Positions 33,451 to 45,300 of a stretch of DNA of 64,000 nt are shown here, one piece after another. The notes under the pieces were generated by a model. That model was not told where the DNA came from, ran no database searches, and was given only the letters and a program-made list of their open reading frames with translations. Positions within the stretch are counted from its first letter, which is position 1; the number at the start of each line of letters is the position of its first letter. This stretch comes from Hypericum androsaemum (lineage: Eukaryota; Streptophyta; Magnoliopsida; Malpighiales; Hypericaceae). The stretch lies in contig OZ023180.1 in assembly GCA_963995505.1 (NCBI GenBank), forward strand, positions 9,309,301 through 9,373,300, read 5' to 3'. A program made the position numbers and the translations under genes.

Positions 33451-36400
33451 ACTTATCTTGCCTTTTCTTTCCATTTTCTTACCTTTTATTTCCTTTTCTT
33501 GCCTTACCTTGCCTTATCTTGCCTTTTCCTTGCCTTTTCTTTCCATTTTCTTGCCTTTTCTTGCCTTATCTTGCCTTTTCTTGCCTTTTCTTTCCTTTTC
33601 TTGCCTTATCTTGCCTAATCTTGCCTTTTCTTTCCTTTTCCATGCCTTTTCTTGCCTTTTCCTTGCCTTTTCTTGCCTTATCTTACCTTTTCTTGCCTTT
33701 TCTTGCCTTTCCTTGCCCTTTCCTTACTTTTTCTTGCCTTATCTTGCCTTTTCTTGCCTTATTTTGCCTTATCTTTCCTTATCTTTCCTTTTCTTGCCTT
33801 TTCTTACTTTTCATGCCTTTTCCAAGCCTTTTCCTTACCTTTTCTTGCCTTATCTTGCCTTTTCCTAGCCTTTTCTTTCCTTTTCTTGCCCTTTCTAGCC
33901 TAATCTTGCCTTTTCTTGCCTTATCCTACCTTTTCTTGCCTTATCTTACCTTTTCTTGCCTTATCTTTCCTTTTCTTGCCTATTCAATGCCTTTTCCATG
34001 CCTTTTCTTGCCTTTTCTTTCCTTTTCTTACCTTTTCTTTCCTTTTCCTTTCCTTTTCTTGCCTTATCTTTCCTTTTCTTGCCATTTCATGGCTTTCCTT
34101 GCCTTTTTTTGCCTTATCTTGCCCTTTCATTCCTTATCTTGCCTTTTCTTACCTTATCTTGCCTTTTCATGTTTTTTCTTGCAATTTATTTCCTTTCCTT
34201 GCCTTTTCATTCCTTTTCTTTTCTTGTTTTGCCTTTTCCTTGCCTTTTCTTTCCTTTTCTTGCCTTATCTTGCCTTTTCATTCCTTTTCTTGCCTTATCT
34301 TGCCTAATCTTGCCTTTTCGTGCCTTTTCCATACCTTTTCTTGCCTTTTCCTTGCCTTTTCTTGCCTTATCTTACCTTATCTTGCCTTATCATGCCTTTC
34401 CTTGCCTTATCTTGCCTTTCCTTGCCATTTCCTTGCCTTTACTTACCTTATCTTGCCTTTTCTTGCCTTATTTTGCCTTATCTTTCCTTTTCTTGCCTTT
34501 TCTTACCTTATCTTGCTTTTCTTACCATTTCAAGCCTTTTCTGCCCTTTTCATGCATTTTCTTACCTTTTCCTTGCCTTTTCTTGCCTTATCTTTCCTTT
34601 TTTTTCTTTTCTTTCCTTTTCTTGCCTTATCTTGCCTTTTTCTTGCCGTTTCTTGCTTTTTATGCCTTTTCCAAGCCTTTTCCTTGCCTTTTCTTGCCTT
34701 ATCTTGCCTTTTCCTAGCCCTTTCATTCCTTATCTTTCCTTTTCTTTTTTTATCTTGCCATTTTTTGGCGTTTCTTGCCTTATCTTAGCTTTTCTTGCTT
34801 TGTCTTTTCTTTTCCTGCCTTTTCAATGCCTTTTCCATGCCTCTTCTTTCCTTTTCATTTCCTTTTCTTACCTTATCTTTCCTTTTCTTGCCTCTACCTG
34901 GCTTTTCTTGCCTTATGTTCCCTTATCTTGCATTTTCTTGTGTTTTCTTGACTTATCTGTCCTTTTCTTGCCTTTTCTTGCCTTTTCATGGCTTTTCTTG
35001 CCTTTTCTTGCCCTTTCATTCCTTATCTTGCCTTTTCTTGCCTTATCTTGCCCTTTCATTCCATATCTTGCCACTTCTTGCCACTTCTTGCCCTTTCATT
35101 CTTTTTCTTGCCTTTTGTTTCCTTTCCTTGCCTTTTCATGCCTTTTATTTTCTTATCTTGCCTTTTCCTTGCCTTTTCTTATCTTTCCTTGCCTTATCTT
35201 TCCTTTCTGGACTTTTCATGCCTTTTCCTAGACTTTTCTTGCCTTTTCATTCCTTATCTTGCCTTTTCTTCCCATATCTTATCGTTTCTTTCCTTTTCTT
35301 GCCTTTTAATGCATTTTTCTTGCATTATCTTTCCTTTTCCTTGTCTTTTCTTACCTTTTCTTAACTTTTCCTTGCCTTTTCATTTCTTTCCATGCCTTTT
35401 CTTTCCTTATCTTGCCTTTTCTTTGCCTTTTCCTCGCCTTCACTTTCCTTTTCATGCCATTTATTTCCTTTTCTTCTCTTTTCAAGCCTTTTCTTGCCTT
35501 TTCCTTGCCTTTTCTTGCTTTTTATTGACTGATCTATCCTTTTCTTGCCTTTCATGCCTTTTCTTACCTTATCTTGCCTTTTGCTTGCCTTATCTTGCCC
35601 TTTCATTCCTTATCTTGCCTTTTCTTACCTTATCTTGCCTTTTCTTGTCTTTTCTTGCCTTTTCCTTTCCTTTTCTTACCTTTTCTTGCCTTATCTTTCC
35701 TTCTCTTTTCTTTTCATGCATTTTCCTTGCCTTTTCTTCCCTTTTCCTTCTTTATCCTGCCTTTTCTTGCCTTTTCTGGGCTTATCTTAAATTTTCTTGC
35801 CTCATGTTTCATTTTTGTTCCTTTTCTTGCATTTCCTTGCCTTTTCTTGCCTTATCTTGCCTAATCTTGCCTTTTATTTCCTTATCTTTCCTTTTCTTTC
35901 CTTTGCCTTGCCTTTTCTTTCCTTTTCTTGCCTTATCTAGCCTTTTCTTACTTTTTCCTTAGCCTTTTCTTCCTTTTCTTGCCTTTTCGTTCCTTTTCTT
36001 GCCTTTTCTTACCTTTTCCTTGCCTTTTCTTGCCTTTTCCATGCCTTTTTTTTGCCTTTTCATGCCTTATCTTGCCTTTTCTCGCCTTTGCTTCCCTTTT
36101 TGCCTTTTCATGCCTTTTCCCTACCTTTTCTTGCCTAATGTTTCCTTTTTTTCCTTTTCCTTGCCTTTTCTTACCTTTTCTTGCCTTCTCCTTGCCTTTT
36201 CTTTCCTTTTCTTGCCATTTCTTCCCTTTTCTTGCCTTTTTCTTCCCTTTTCTTCCCTTATCTTGCCTTTTCTTCCCTTTTCCTTGCCTTTTCTTACCTT
36301 TTCTTAACTTTTCCTTGCCTTATCTTTCCTTTTCTTGGCTTCTCTTGCCTTTTCTTAACTTTTCATGCCTTTTCTTGCCTTATCTTGCCTTTTCTTGCCA

Positions 36401-39360
36401 AATCTTGCCTTTCGATTCCTTATCTTACCTATTCTAAACTTATCTTGCCTATCCTTGCCTTTTCATACCTTTTCTTGCCTTTTCTTTCCTTTTCTTGACT
36501 TTTCATGCCTTTTCCTTGCCTTTTCTTGCCTTATCATGCCGTTTCTTTCCTTTTCTGGACTTTTCATGCATTTTCCTTGCCTTTTCTTGCCTTATCTTGC
36601 CTTTCCTTCCCTTTTCTTCCCTCATCTTTCATTTTGTTTTCTTTTCTTTTTTTGCCTTTCCTTCCCTTATCTTGCCTTATCTTAACTTATCTTGCCTTTT
36701 CTTTCATTTTCCTCACCTTTTCTTTCCTTTTCTTTAATTATCTTGCCTTTTCCTTGCCTTTTCCTTCCCTTTTCTTGCCTTTTCATGCCTCATCTTGCCT
36801 TTTCTTGCCTTATCTTGCCTTTTTTTCCTTTTCTTGCCTTATCTTGCCTAATCTTTCCTTTTCGTGCCTTTTCCATGTCTTTTCTTGCCTTTTCCTTGCC
36901 TTTTCTTTCCTTTTCTTACCTTATCTTGCCTTATCATGCCTTTCCTTGCCTTATCTCGCCTTTCCTTGCCATTTCCTTGCCTTTTCTTGCCTTATCTTGC
37001 CTTTTCTTGCCTTATTTTGCCTTATCTTTCCTTTTCTTGCCTTTTTTTTTCTTACCTTATCTTGCTTTTCTTACAATTTCAAGCCTTTCTTCCCTTTTCA
37101 TGCATTTTCTTGCCTTTTCCTTGCCCTTTCTTGCCTTATCTTTCCTTTTTTTTCTTATCTTTCCTTTTCTTACCTTATCTTGCCTTTTTCTTGCCTTTTC
37201 TTGCTTTTCATGCCTTTTCCAAGCCTTTTCCATGCCTTTTCTTCCCTTATCTTTCCTTTTCCTATCCTTTTCTTTCCTTTTCTTGCCTAATCTTGCCTTT
37301 TCTTGCCTTATCTTACCTTTTCTTGCCTTATCTTACCTTTTCTTGCCTTATCTTTCCTTTTCTTGGCTATTCAATGCCCTTTCCATGGCATTTCTAGCCT
37401 TTTCTTTCCTTACCTTGCCTTTTCTTTCCTTTTCCTTTCCTTTTCTTGCCTTATCTTTCCTTTTCTTGCATTTGCCTGCCTTTTCTTACCTTATCTTCCC
37501 TTATCTTGGATTTTCTTGACTTATCTGTCCTTTTCTTGAATTTTCTTTCCTTTCCTTGCCCTTTCATTCCTTATCTTGCCTTTTCTTACCTTATCTTGCC
37601 TTTTCATGCCTTTTCTTGCATTTTCTTTCCTTTCCTTGCCATTTCATGCCTTTTCTTTTCTTATCTTGCATTTTTCTTGCCGTATCTTTCCATTTCTTGC
37701 CTTTTCATACATTTTCCTTGCCTTTTCATGCCTTTTCTTTCCTTTTCTTGCCTTTTAATGCCTTTTCCTAGCCTTATCTTGCCTTTTCTTGCCTTATCCT
37801 TGTCTTTTCTTACCTTTTTCTTGCCTTTTCATGCCTTTTCCAGGCCTTTTCTTTCCTTATCTTGCCTTTTCTTTGCTTTTCCTTGCCTTTTCTTGCCTTT
37901 TCAAGCCTTTTCTTGCCTTTTCATGCCATTTCTTACCTAATCTTGCCTTTTGCTTGCCTTATCTTGCCCTTTCATTCCTTATCTAGCATTTTCTTACCTT
38001 ATCTTGGTTTTTCTTGCTTTTTCATGCCTTTTCTTTCCTTTTCTTGCCTTTTCATGCCTTCTCCCTGCCTTTTCTTTCTTTATCTTGCCTTTTCTTGCCT
38101 TTTCCTTGAACCTTCTTACATTTTCTTGCCTTATCTTTCCTTCTCTTACCTTTTCATGCAGTTTCCTTGCCTTTTCTTACCTTTTCCTTGCCTTTTCTTA
38201 GCTTTGCTTGGCTTATCTTGCCTCATTTTTCATATCCGTTCCTTTTCTTGCATTTCCTTCCCTTTTCCTACCTCATCTTGCCTCATCTTGCATTTTCTTT
38301 CCTTATCTTGCCTTTTCTTTCCTTTTCTTCGCCTTTTCTTTCCTTTTCTCTGCCTTTTCTTACCTTTTCTTGCCTAATCTTTCCTTATCTTGCCTTTTCA
38401 TGCAATTTCCTTGCCTTTTCATGCCTTTTCCTTTCCTTTTCTTACCTTTTCTTGGCGTATCTTGCCTCATTTTTCATTTCTGTTCCTTTTCTTGCATTTC
38501 CTTCCCTATTCTTGCCTAATCTTGCAATTTCTTTCCTTATCTTGCATTTTCTTTCCTTTTACTTGCCTTTTCTTTCCTTTTCTTGCCTTATCTTGCCTTT
38601 TCCTTGCTTTTTCTTTCCCTTTTCTTGCCTTTTCTTTCCTTTTCTTGCCTAATCTTGCCTTTTCTTACCTTTTCTTGCCTTTTCTTGCCTTTTCTTGCCT
38701 TATCTTGCCTTATCTTGCCTTTTCATGCCTTTTCCATGCCTTATCTTTCCTTTTCCATGCCTTTTCTTGCCTTATCTTACCTTATCTTGCCTTCTCTTGC
38801 CTTTCCTTAAATTATCTTGCCTTTCCTTGCCATTTCCTTGCCTTTCCTTGCCTTATCTTGCCTTTTCTTGCCTTATTTTGCCTTATCTTTCCTTTTCTTG
38901 TCTTTTCTTTCCTTTTCTTACCTTATCTTGCTTTTCTTACCATTTCAAGCATTTTCTTCCCTTTTTATGCATTTTCTTTCCTTTTCTTACCTTATCTTGC
39001 CTTTTTCTTGCCTTTTCTTGCTTTTCATACCTTTTCCAAGCCTTTTCTTGCCTTTTCTTGCCTTTTCCTAGCCTTTTCTTTTCTTTTCTTGCCCTTTCTT
39101 GCCTAATCTTGCCTTTTCTTGCCTTATCTTACCTTTTCTTGCCTTATCTTACCTTTTCTTGCCTTATCTTTCCTTTTCTTGCCTTTTCAATGCCTTTTCT
39201 TGCCTTTTCTTTCCTTTTCCTTTTCTTGCCTTATCTTTCCTTTTTTTGCCTTTGCCTTCGTTTTCTTACCTTATCTTCCCTTATCTTGCATTTTCTTGCC
39301 TTTTTTTGACATATCTGTCCTTTTCTTGCCTTTTCATGGCTTTCCTTAGCATTTTTTTTT

Positions 39361-42300
39361 CCTTATCTACCCCTTTCATTACTTATATTGCCTTTTCTTA
39401 CCTTATCTTGCCTTTCCTTGCCTTTTCTTGCATTTTCTTTCCTTTCCTTGCCTTTTCATGCCTTTTCTTTTCTTATCTTGCCTTTTCCTTGCCTTTTCTT
39501 ACCTTTTCTTGACTTATCTTTCCATTTCTTCCTTTTCATCCCCTTTCCTTTCCTTTTCTTGTCTTTTCTTTCCATATCTTGCCTTTTCTTCCCTTATCTT
39601 GCCTTATCTAGCCTTTTCTTTCCTTTTCTTGCATTTTAATGCCTTTTCCTAGCCTTATCTTGCCTTTTCTTACCTTTTCCTTGTCTTTTCTTACCTTTTC
39701 TTACCTTTTCCTTTCCTTTTCATGCCTTTTCCATGTATTTTCATTCCTTATCTTGCCTTTTCTTACCTTATCTTGCTTTTTCTTGCCTTTTCATGCCTTT
39801 TCTTTCATTTTCTTGCCTTTTCATGCCTTTTCCCTGCCTTTTCTTTCTTTATCTTACCTTTTCTTGCCTTTTTCTTACCTTTTCTTACCTTTTCTTGCCT
39901 TATCTAACCTTCTATTACCTTTTCATGCAATATCCTTACCTTTTCTTACCTTTTCCTTGCCTTTTCTTACCTTTGCTTGGCTTATCTTGCCTCATTTTTC
40001 ATATCCGTTCCTTTTCTTGCATTTCCTTCCTTTTCCTTTCCTTTTCTTTCCTTTTCTTTGCCTTTTCTTACCTTTTCTTGCCTTATCTTTCCTTATCTTG
40101 CCTTTTCATGTAATTTCCTTGCCTTTTCTTTCCTTTTCCTTGCCTTTTCTTACCTTTTCTTGGATATCTTACCTCTTTTTTCATTTCCATTCCTTTTCTT
40201 GCATTTCCTTCCCTTTTCTTCTCTTATCTTGCCTAATCTTGCATTTTCTTTCCGTATCTTGCCTTTTCTTACCTTTTCCTTGCCTTTTCTTTCCTTTTCT
40301 TGCCCTCTCTTGCCCTTTTTTTGCCTTTTCCTTGCTTTTTCTTGCCTTATCTTGCCTAATCTTTCTTTTTATTTCCCTTTCTTTCCTATTCATGTCTTTT
40401 CTTACATTTTCATGCCTTTTCTTTCCTTTTTTTTGCCTTTTGCTTGCCTTTTCTTTCCGTATCATGCCTTTTTCTTGCCTTTTCTTGCTTTTCATGCCTT
40501 TTCCTTGCCTTTTCTTGCTATTTCATGACTGTTCCTTGCCTTATCTTGACTTATCTTGCCTTTTCTTACATTTTCCTAGCCTTTTCTTTCCTTTTCTTGC
40601 CCTTTCTTGCATTTTCTTGCCTTTTCTTGCATTATGGATCTTGCCTTTTCTTGCCTGATCTTGCCTTTTCTTGCCTTATCTTTCCTTTTCTTGCCTTTTC
40701 ATTCCTTTTCCATGCCTTTTTTTTCCTTTTCATTCCTTTTCCTTGCCTTTTCTTTCCTTATCTTTCCTTTTCTTGCCTTTGCTTGCCTTTGCTTGCATTT
40801 TCTTGACCTATCTGTCCTTTTCTTGTCTTTTCTTGCCTTTTCATGCCTTTCTTTGCCTTATCTTGCCTTATCTTGCCCTTTCATTCCTTATCTTGCCCTT
40901 TCATTCCTTATCTTGCCTTATCTTGCCCTTTCATTCCTTTCATGCCTTTTCTTGCATTTTCTTTCCTTTTGTTTCCTTTTCATGCCTTTTCCTTGCATTT
41001 TCTTGCCTTTTCTTACCATTTCCTTGTCTTTTCTTACCTTTTCTTGCCTTATCTTTCCTTTTCTTGCCTTTTCATGCCTTTTCCATGCCTTTTCTTGCCT
41101 TTACTTTCCTTATCTTGCCTTGTCTTGCCTTATCTTGCCTTTTATTGCCTTTTCCTTTTCTTAACTTGCCTTTTCCTTGTCTTATCTTGCCTTTTCTTGC
41201 CTTTTCTTTCATTATCTTGCCTTTTTCTTTCATGTTCCTTGCCTTTTCATTCCTTTCCTTGCCTTATCTTGCCTTTTCCTTTCCTTTCCTTTCCTTTTCA
41301 TGCCTTTTCTAGCCTTTTCTTGAATTATCTTTTATTTTCTACCCTTTTCATTACTTTTCCATACATTTTCTTGCCTTTCCTTTCCTATTCTTGCCTTTTC
41401 TTTCCTTTTCCTGACTTGTCTTTCCTTATCTTGCCTTTTCTTGCCTTATCTTGCCTTATCTTGCCTTTTCCTTGCTTTTTCTTTCCCTTTTCTTACCTTT
41501 TCTTACCTTTTCTTGCCTTTTCTTACCTTTTCTTGCCATTTCTTGCCTTATCTTGCCTTTTCGTGCCTTTTTCTTGCCTTATCTTACCTTATCTTGCCTT
41601 CTCTTGCCTTTCCTTGCATTATCTTGCCTTTCCTTGCCATTTCCTTGCCTTTCCTTGCCTTATCTTGCCTTTTCTTGCCTTATTTTGCCTTATCTTTCCT
41701 TTTCTTGTCTTTTCTTTCCTTTTCTTACCTTATCTTGCTTTTCTTACCATTTCAAGCATTTTCTTCCCTTTTTATGCATTTTCTTTTCTTTTCTTGCCTT
41801 ATCTTGCCTTTTCTTGCTTTTCATACCTTTTCCAAGCCTTTTCTTGCCTTATCTTGCCTTTTCCTAGCCTTTTCTTTTCTTTTCTTGCCCTTTCTTGCCT
41901 AATCTTGCCTTTTCTTGCCTTATCTTACCTTTTCTTGCCTTATCTTTCCTTTTCTTGCCTTTTCAATGCCTTTTCCATGCCTTTTCTTGCCTTTTCTTTC
42001 CTTTTCCTGCCTTATCTTTCCTTTTTTTGCCTTTGCCTTCCTTTTCTTACCTTATCTTCCCTTATCTTGAATTTTTTTGCCTTTTTTTGACTTATGTGTT
42101 CTTTTCTTGCCTTTTCATGGCTTTCCTTAGCATTTTTTGCCTTATCTTGCCCTTTCATTACTTATATTGCCTTTTCTTACCTTATCTTGCCTTTTCATGC
42201 CTTTTCTTCCATTTTCTTTCCTTTCCTTGCCTTTTCATGCCTTTTCTTTTCTTATCTTGCCTTTTCTAACCTTTTCTTACCTTATCTTTCCATTTCTTCC

Positions 42301-45300
42301 TTTTCATGCCCTTTCCTTTCCTTTTCTTACCTTTTCTTTCCTTATCTTGCCTTTTCTTCCCTTATCTTGCCTTATCTAGCCTTTTCTTTCCTTTTCTTGC
42401 CTTTTAATGCCTTTTCCTAGCCTTATCTTGCCTTTTCTTACCTTTTCCTTGTCTTTTCTTACCTTTTCTTACCTTTTCCTTGCCTTTTCATGCCTTTTCC
42501 ATGCATTTTCATTCCTTATCTTGCCTTTTCTTACCTTATGTTGTTTTTTCTTGCCTTTTCATACCTTTTCTTTATCTTGCCTTTTCTTTCCTTTTCTTCG
42601 CCTTTTCTTTCCTTTTCTCTGCCTTTTTTTACCTTTTCTTGCCTAATCTTTCCTTATCTTGCCTTTTCATGCAATTTCCTTGCCTTTTCATGCCTTTTCC
42701 TTTCCTTTTCTTAACTTTCCTTGGCGTATCTTGCCTCATTTTTCATTTCTGTTCCTTTTCTTGCATTTCCTTCTCTATTCTTCCCTAATCTTGCCTAATC
42801 TTGCAATTTCTTTCCTTATCTTGCCTTTTCTTTCCTTTTACTTGCCTTTTCTTTCCTTTTCTTGCCTTATCTTGCCTTTTCCTTGCTTTTTCTTTCCCTT
42901 TTCTTGCCTTTTCTTTCCTTTTCTTGCCCAATCTTGCCTTTTCTTACCTTTTCTTGCCTTTTCTTGCCTTATCTTGCCTTTTCATGCCTTTTCCATGCCT
43001 TATCTTTCCTTTTCCATGCCTTTTCTTGCCTTATCTTACCTTATCTTGCCTTCTCTTGCCTTTCCCTGCATTATCTTGCCTTTCCTTGCCATTTCCTTGC
43101 CTTTCCTTGCCTTATCTTGCCTTTTCTAGCCTTATCTTTCCTTTTCTTGTCTTTTCTTTCCTTTTCTTACCTTATCTTGCTTTTCTTACCATTTCAAGCA
43201 TTTTCTTCCCTTTTTATGCATTTTCTTTCCTTTTCTTGCCTTATCTTGCCTTTTTCTTGCCTTTTTTTGCTTTTCATACCTTTTCCAAGCATTTTCTTGC
43301 CTTATCTTGCCTTTTCCTAGCCTTTTCTTTTCTTTTCTTGCCCTTTCTTGCCTAATCTTGCCTTTTCTTGCCTTATCTTACCTTTTCTTGCCTTATCTTA
43401 CCTTTTCTTGCCTTATCTTTCCTTTTCTTGCCTTTTCAATGCCTTTTCTTGCCCTTTCTTGCCTTTTCTTTCCTTTTCCTTTTCTTGCCTTATCTTTCCT
43501 TTTTTTGCCTTTGCCTTCGTTTTCTTACCTTATCTTCCCTTATCTTTCATTTTCTTGCCTTTTCATGGCTTTCCTTAGCATTTTTTTTCCTTATCTACCC
43601 CTTTCATTACTTATATTGCCTTTTCTTACCTTATCTTGCCTTTCCATGCCTTTTCTTGCATTTTCTTTCCTTTCCTTGCCTTTTCATGCCTTTTCATTTC
43701 TTATCTTGCCTTTTCCTTGCCTTTTCTTACCTTTTCTTGCCTTATCTTTCCATTTCTTCCTTTTCATGCCCTTTCCTTTCCTTTTCTTGCCTTTTCTTGC
43801 CTTATCTTGCCTTATCTAGCCTTTTCTTTCCTTTTCTTGCCTTTTAATGCCTTTTCCAAGCCTTATCTTGCCTTTTCTTACCTTTTCCTTGTCTTTTCTT
43901 ACCTTTTCTTACCTTTTCCTTTCCTTTTCATGCCTTTTCCATGCATTTGCATTCCTTATCTTGCCTTTTCTTACCTTATCTTGCTTTTTCTTGCCTTTTC
44001 ATGCCTTTTCTTTCATTTTCTTGCCTTTTCATGCCTTTTCCCTGCCTTTTCTTTCTTTATCTTACCTTTTCTTGCCTTTTTCTTACCTTTTCTTACCTTT
44101 TCTTGCCTTATCTAACCTTCTATTACCTTTTCATGCAATATCCTTACCTTTTCTTACCTTTTCCTTGCCTTTTCTTACCTTTGCTTGGCTTATCTTGCCT
44201 CATTTTTCATATCCGTTCCTTTTCTTGCATTTCCTTCCTTTTCCTTTCCTTTTCTTTCCTTTTCTTTGCCTTTTCTTACCTTTTCTTACCTTATCTTTCC
44301 TTATCTTACCTTTTCATGTAATTTCCTTGCCTTTTCTTTCCTTTTCCTTGCCTTTTCTTACCTTTTCTTGGATATCGTACCTCTTTTTTCATTTCCATTC
44401 CTTTTCTTGCATTTCCTTCCCTTTTCTTCTCTTATCTTGCCTAATCTTGTATTTTCTTTCCGTATCTTGCCTTTTCTTACCTTTTCCTTGCCTTTTCTTT
44501 CCTTTTCTTGCCCTTTCTTGCCTTTTTTTTGCCTTTTCCTTGCTTTTTCTTGCCTTTTCTTGCCTTACCTTGCCTTTTCTTGCCTTTTCTTGCCTAATCT
44601 TTCTTTTTATTTCCCTTTCTTTCCTATTCATGTCTTTTCTTACATTTTCATGCCTTTTCTTTCCTTTTTTTTGCCTTTTGCTTGCCTTTTCTTTCCGTAT
44701 CTTGCCTTTTTCTTGCCTTTTCTTGCTTTTCATGCCTTTTCCTTGCCTTTTCTTGCTATTTCATGACTGTTCCTTGCCTTATCTTGACTTATCTTGCCTT
44801 TTCTTACATTTTCCTAGCCTTTTCTTTCCTTTTCTTGCCCTTTCTTGCATTTTCTTGCCTTTTCTTGCATTATGGATCTTGCCTTTTCTTGCCTGATCTT
44901 GCCTTTTCTTGCCTTATCTTTCCTTTTCTTGCCTTTTCATTCCTTTTCCATGCCTTTTCATTCCTTTTCCTTGCCTTTTCTTTCCTTATCTTTCCTTTTC
45001 TTGCCTTTGCTTGCCTTTGCTTGCATTTTCTTGACCTATCTGTCCTTTTCTTGTCTTTTCTTGCCTTTTCATGCCTTTCTTTGCCTTATCTTGCCTTATC
45101 TAGCCCTTTCATTCCTTATCTTGCCCTTTCATTCCTTATCTTGCCTTATCTTGCCCTTTCATTCCTTTCATGCCTTTTCTTACATTTTCTTTCCTTTTCT
45201 TTCCTTTTCATGCCTTTTCCTTGCATTTTCTTGCCTTTTCTTGCCATTTCCTTGTCTTTTCTTACCTTTTCTTGCCTTATCTTTCCTTTTCTTGCCTTTT

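Larger units (their letters stand above)
20341..36440 (+). repeat. Higher-order repeats of about 2.9-3.5 kb (six markers)
   Basis: The rare word CGATT(T/C)CTTATCTTGCC followed by TATTCTAA occurs at 20341, 23884, 27286, 30191, 33141 (TGATT) and 36413. The spacings are 3543, 3402, 2905, 2950 and 3272 bp. Neighbouring words (CTTGGCTTCTCTTG before, TTTCATTTCCTTGCC and the 65-bp repeat after) recur in order, so whole blocks were duplicated. The same marker appears at 54069 and, as CAATT, at 59508. Confidence 0.85.
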
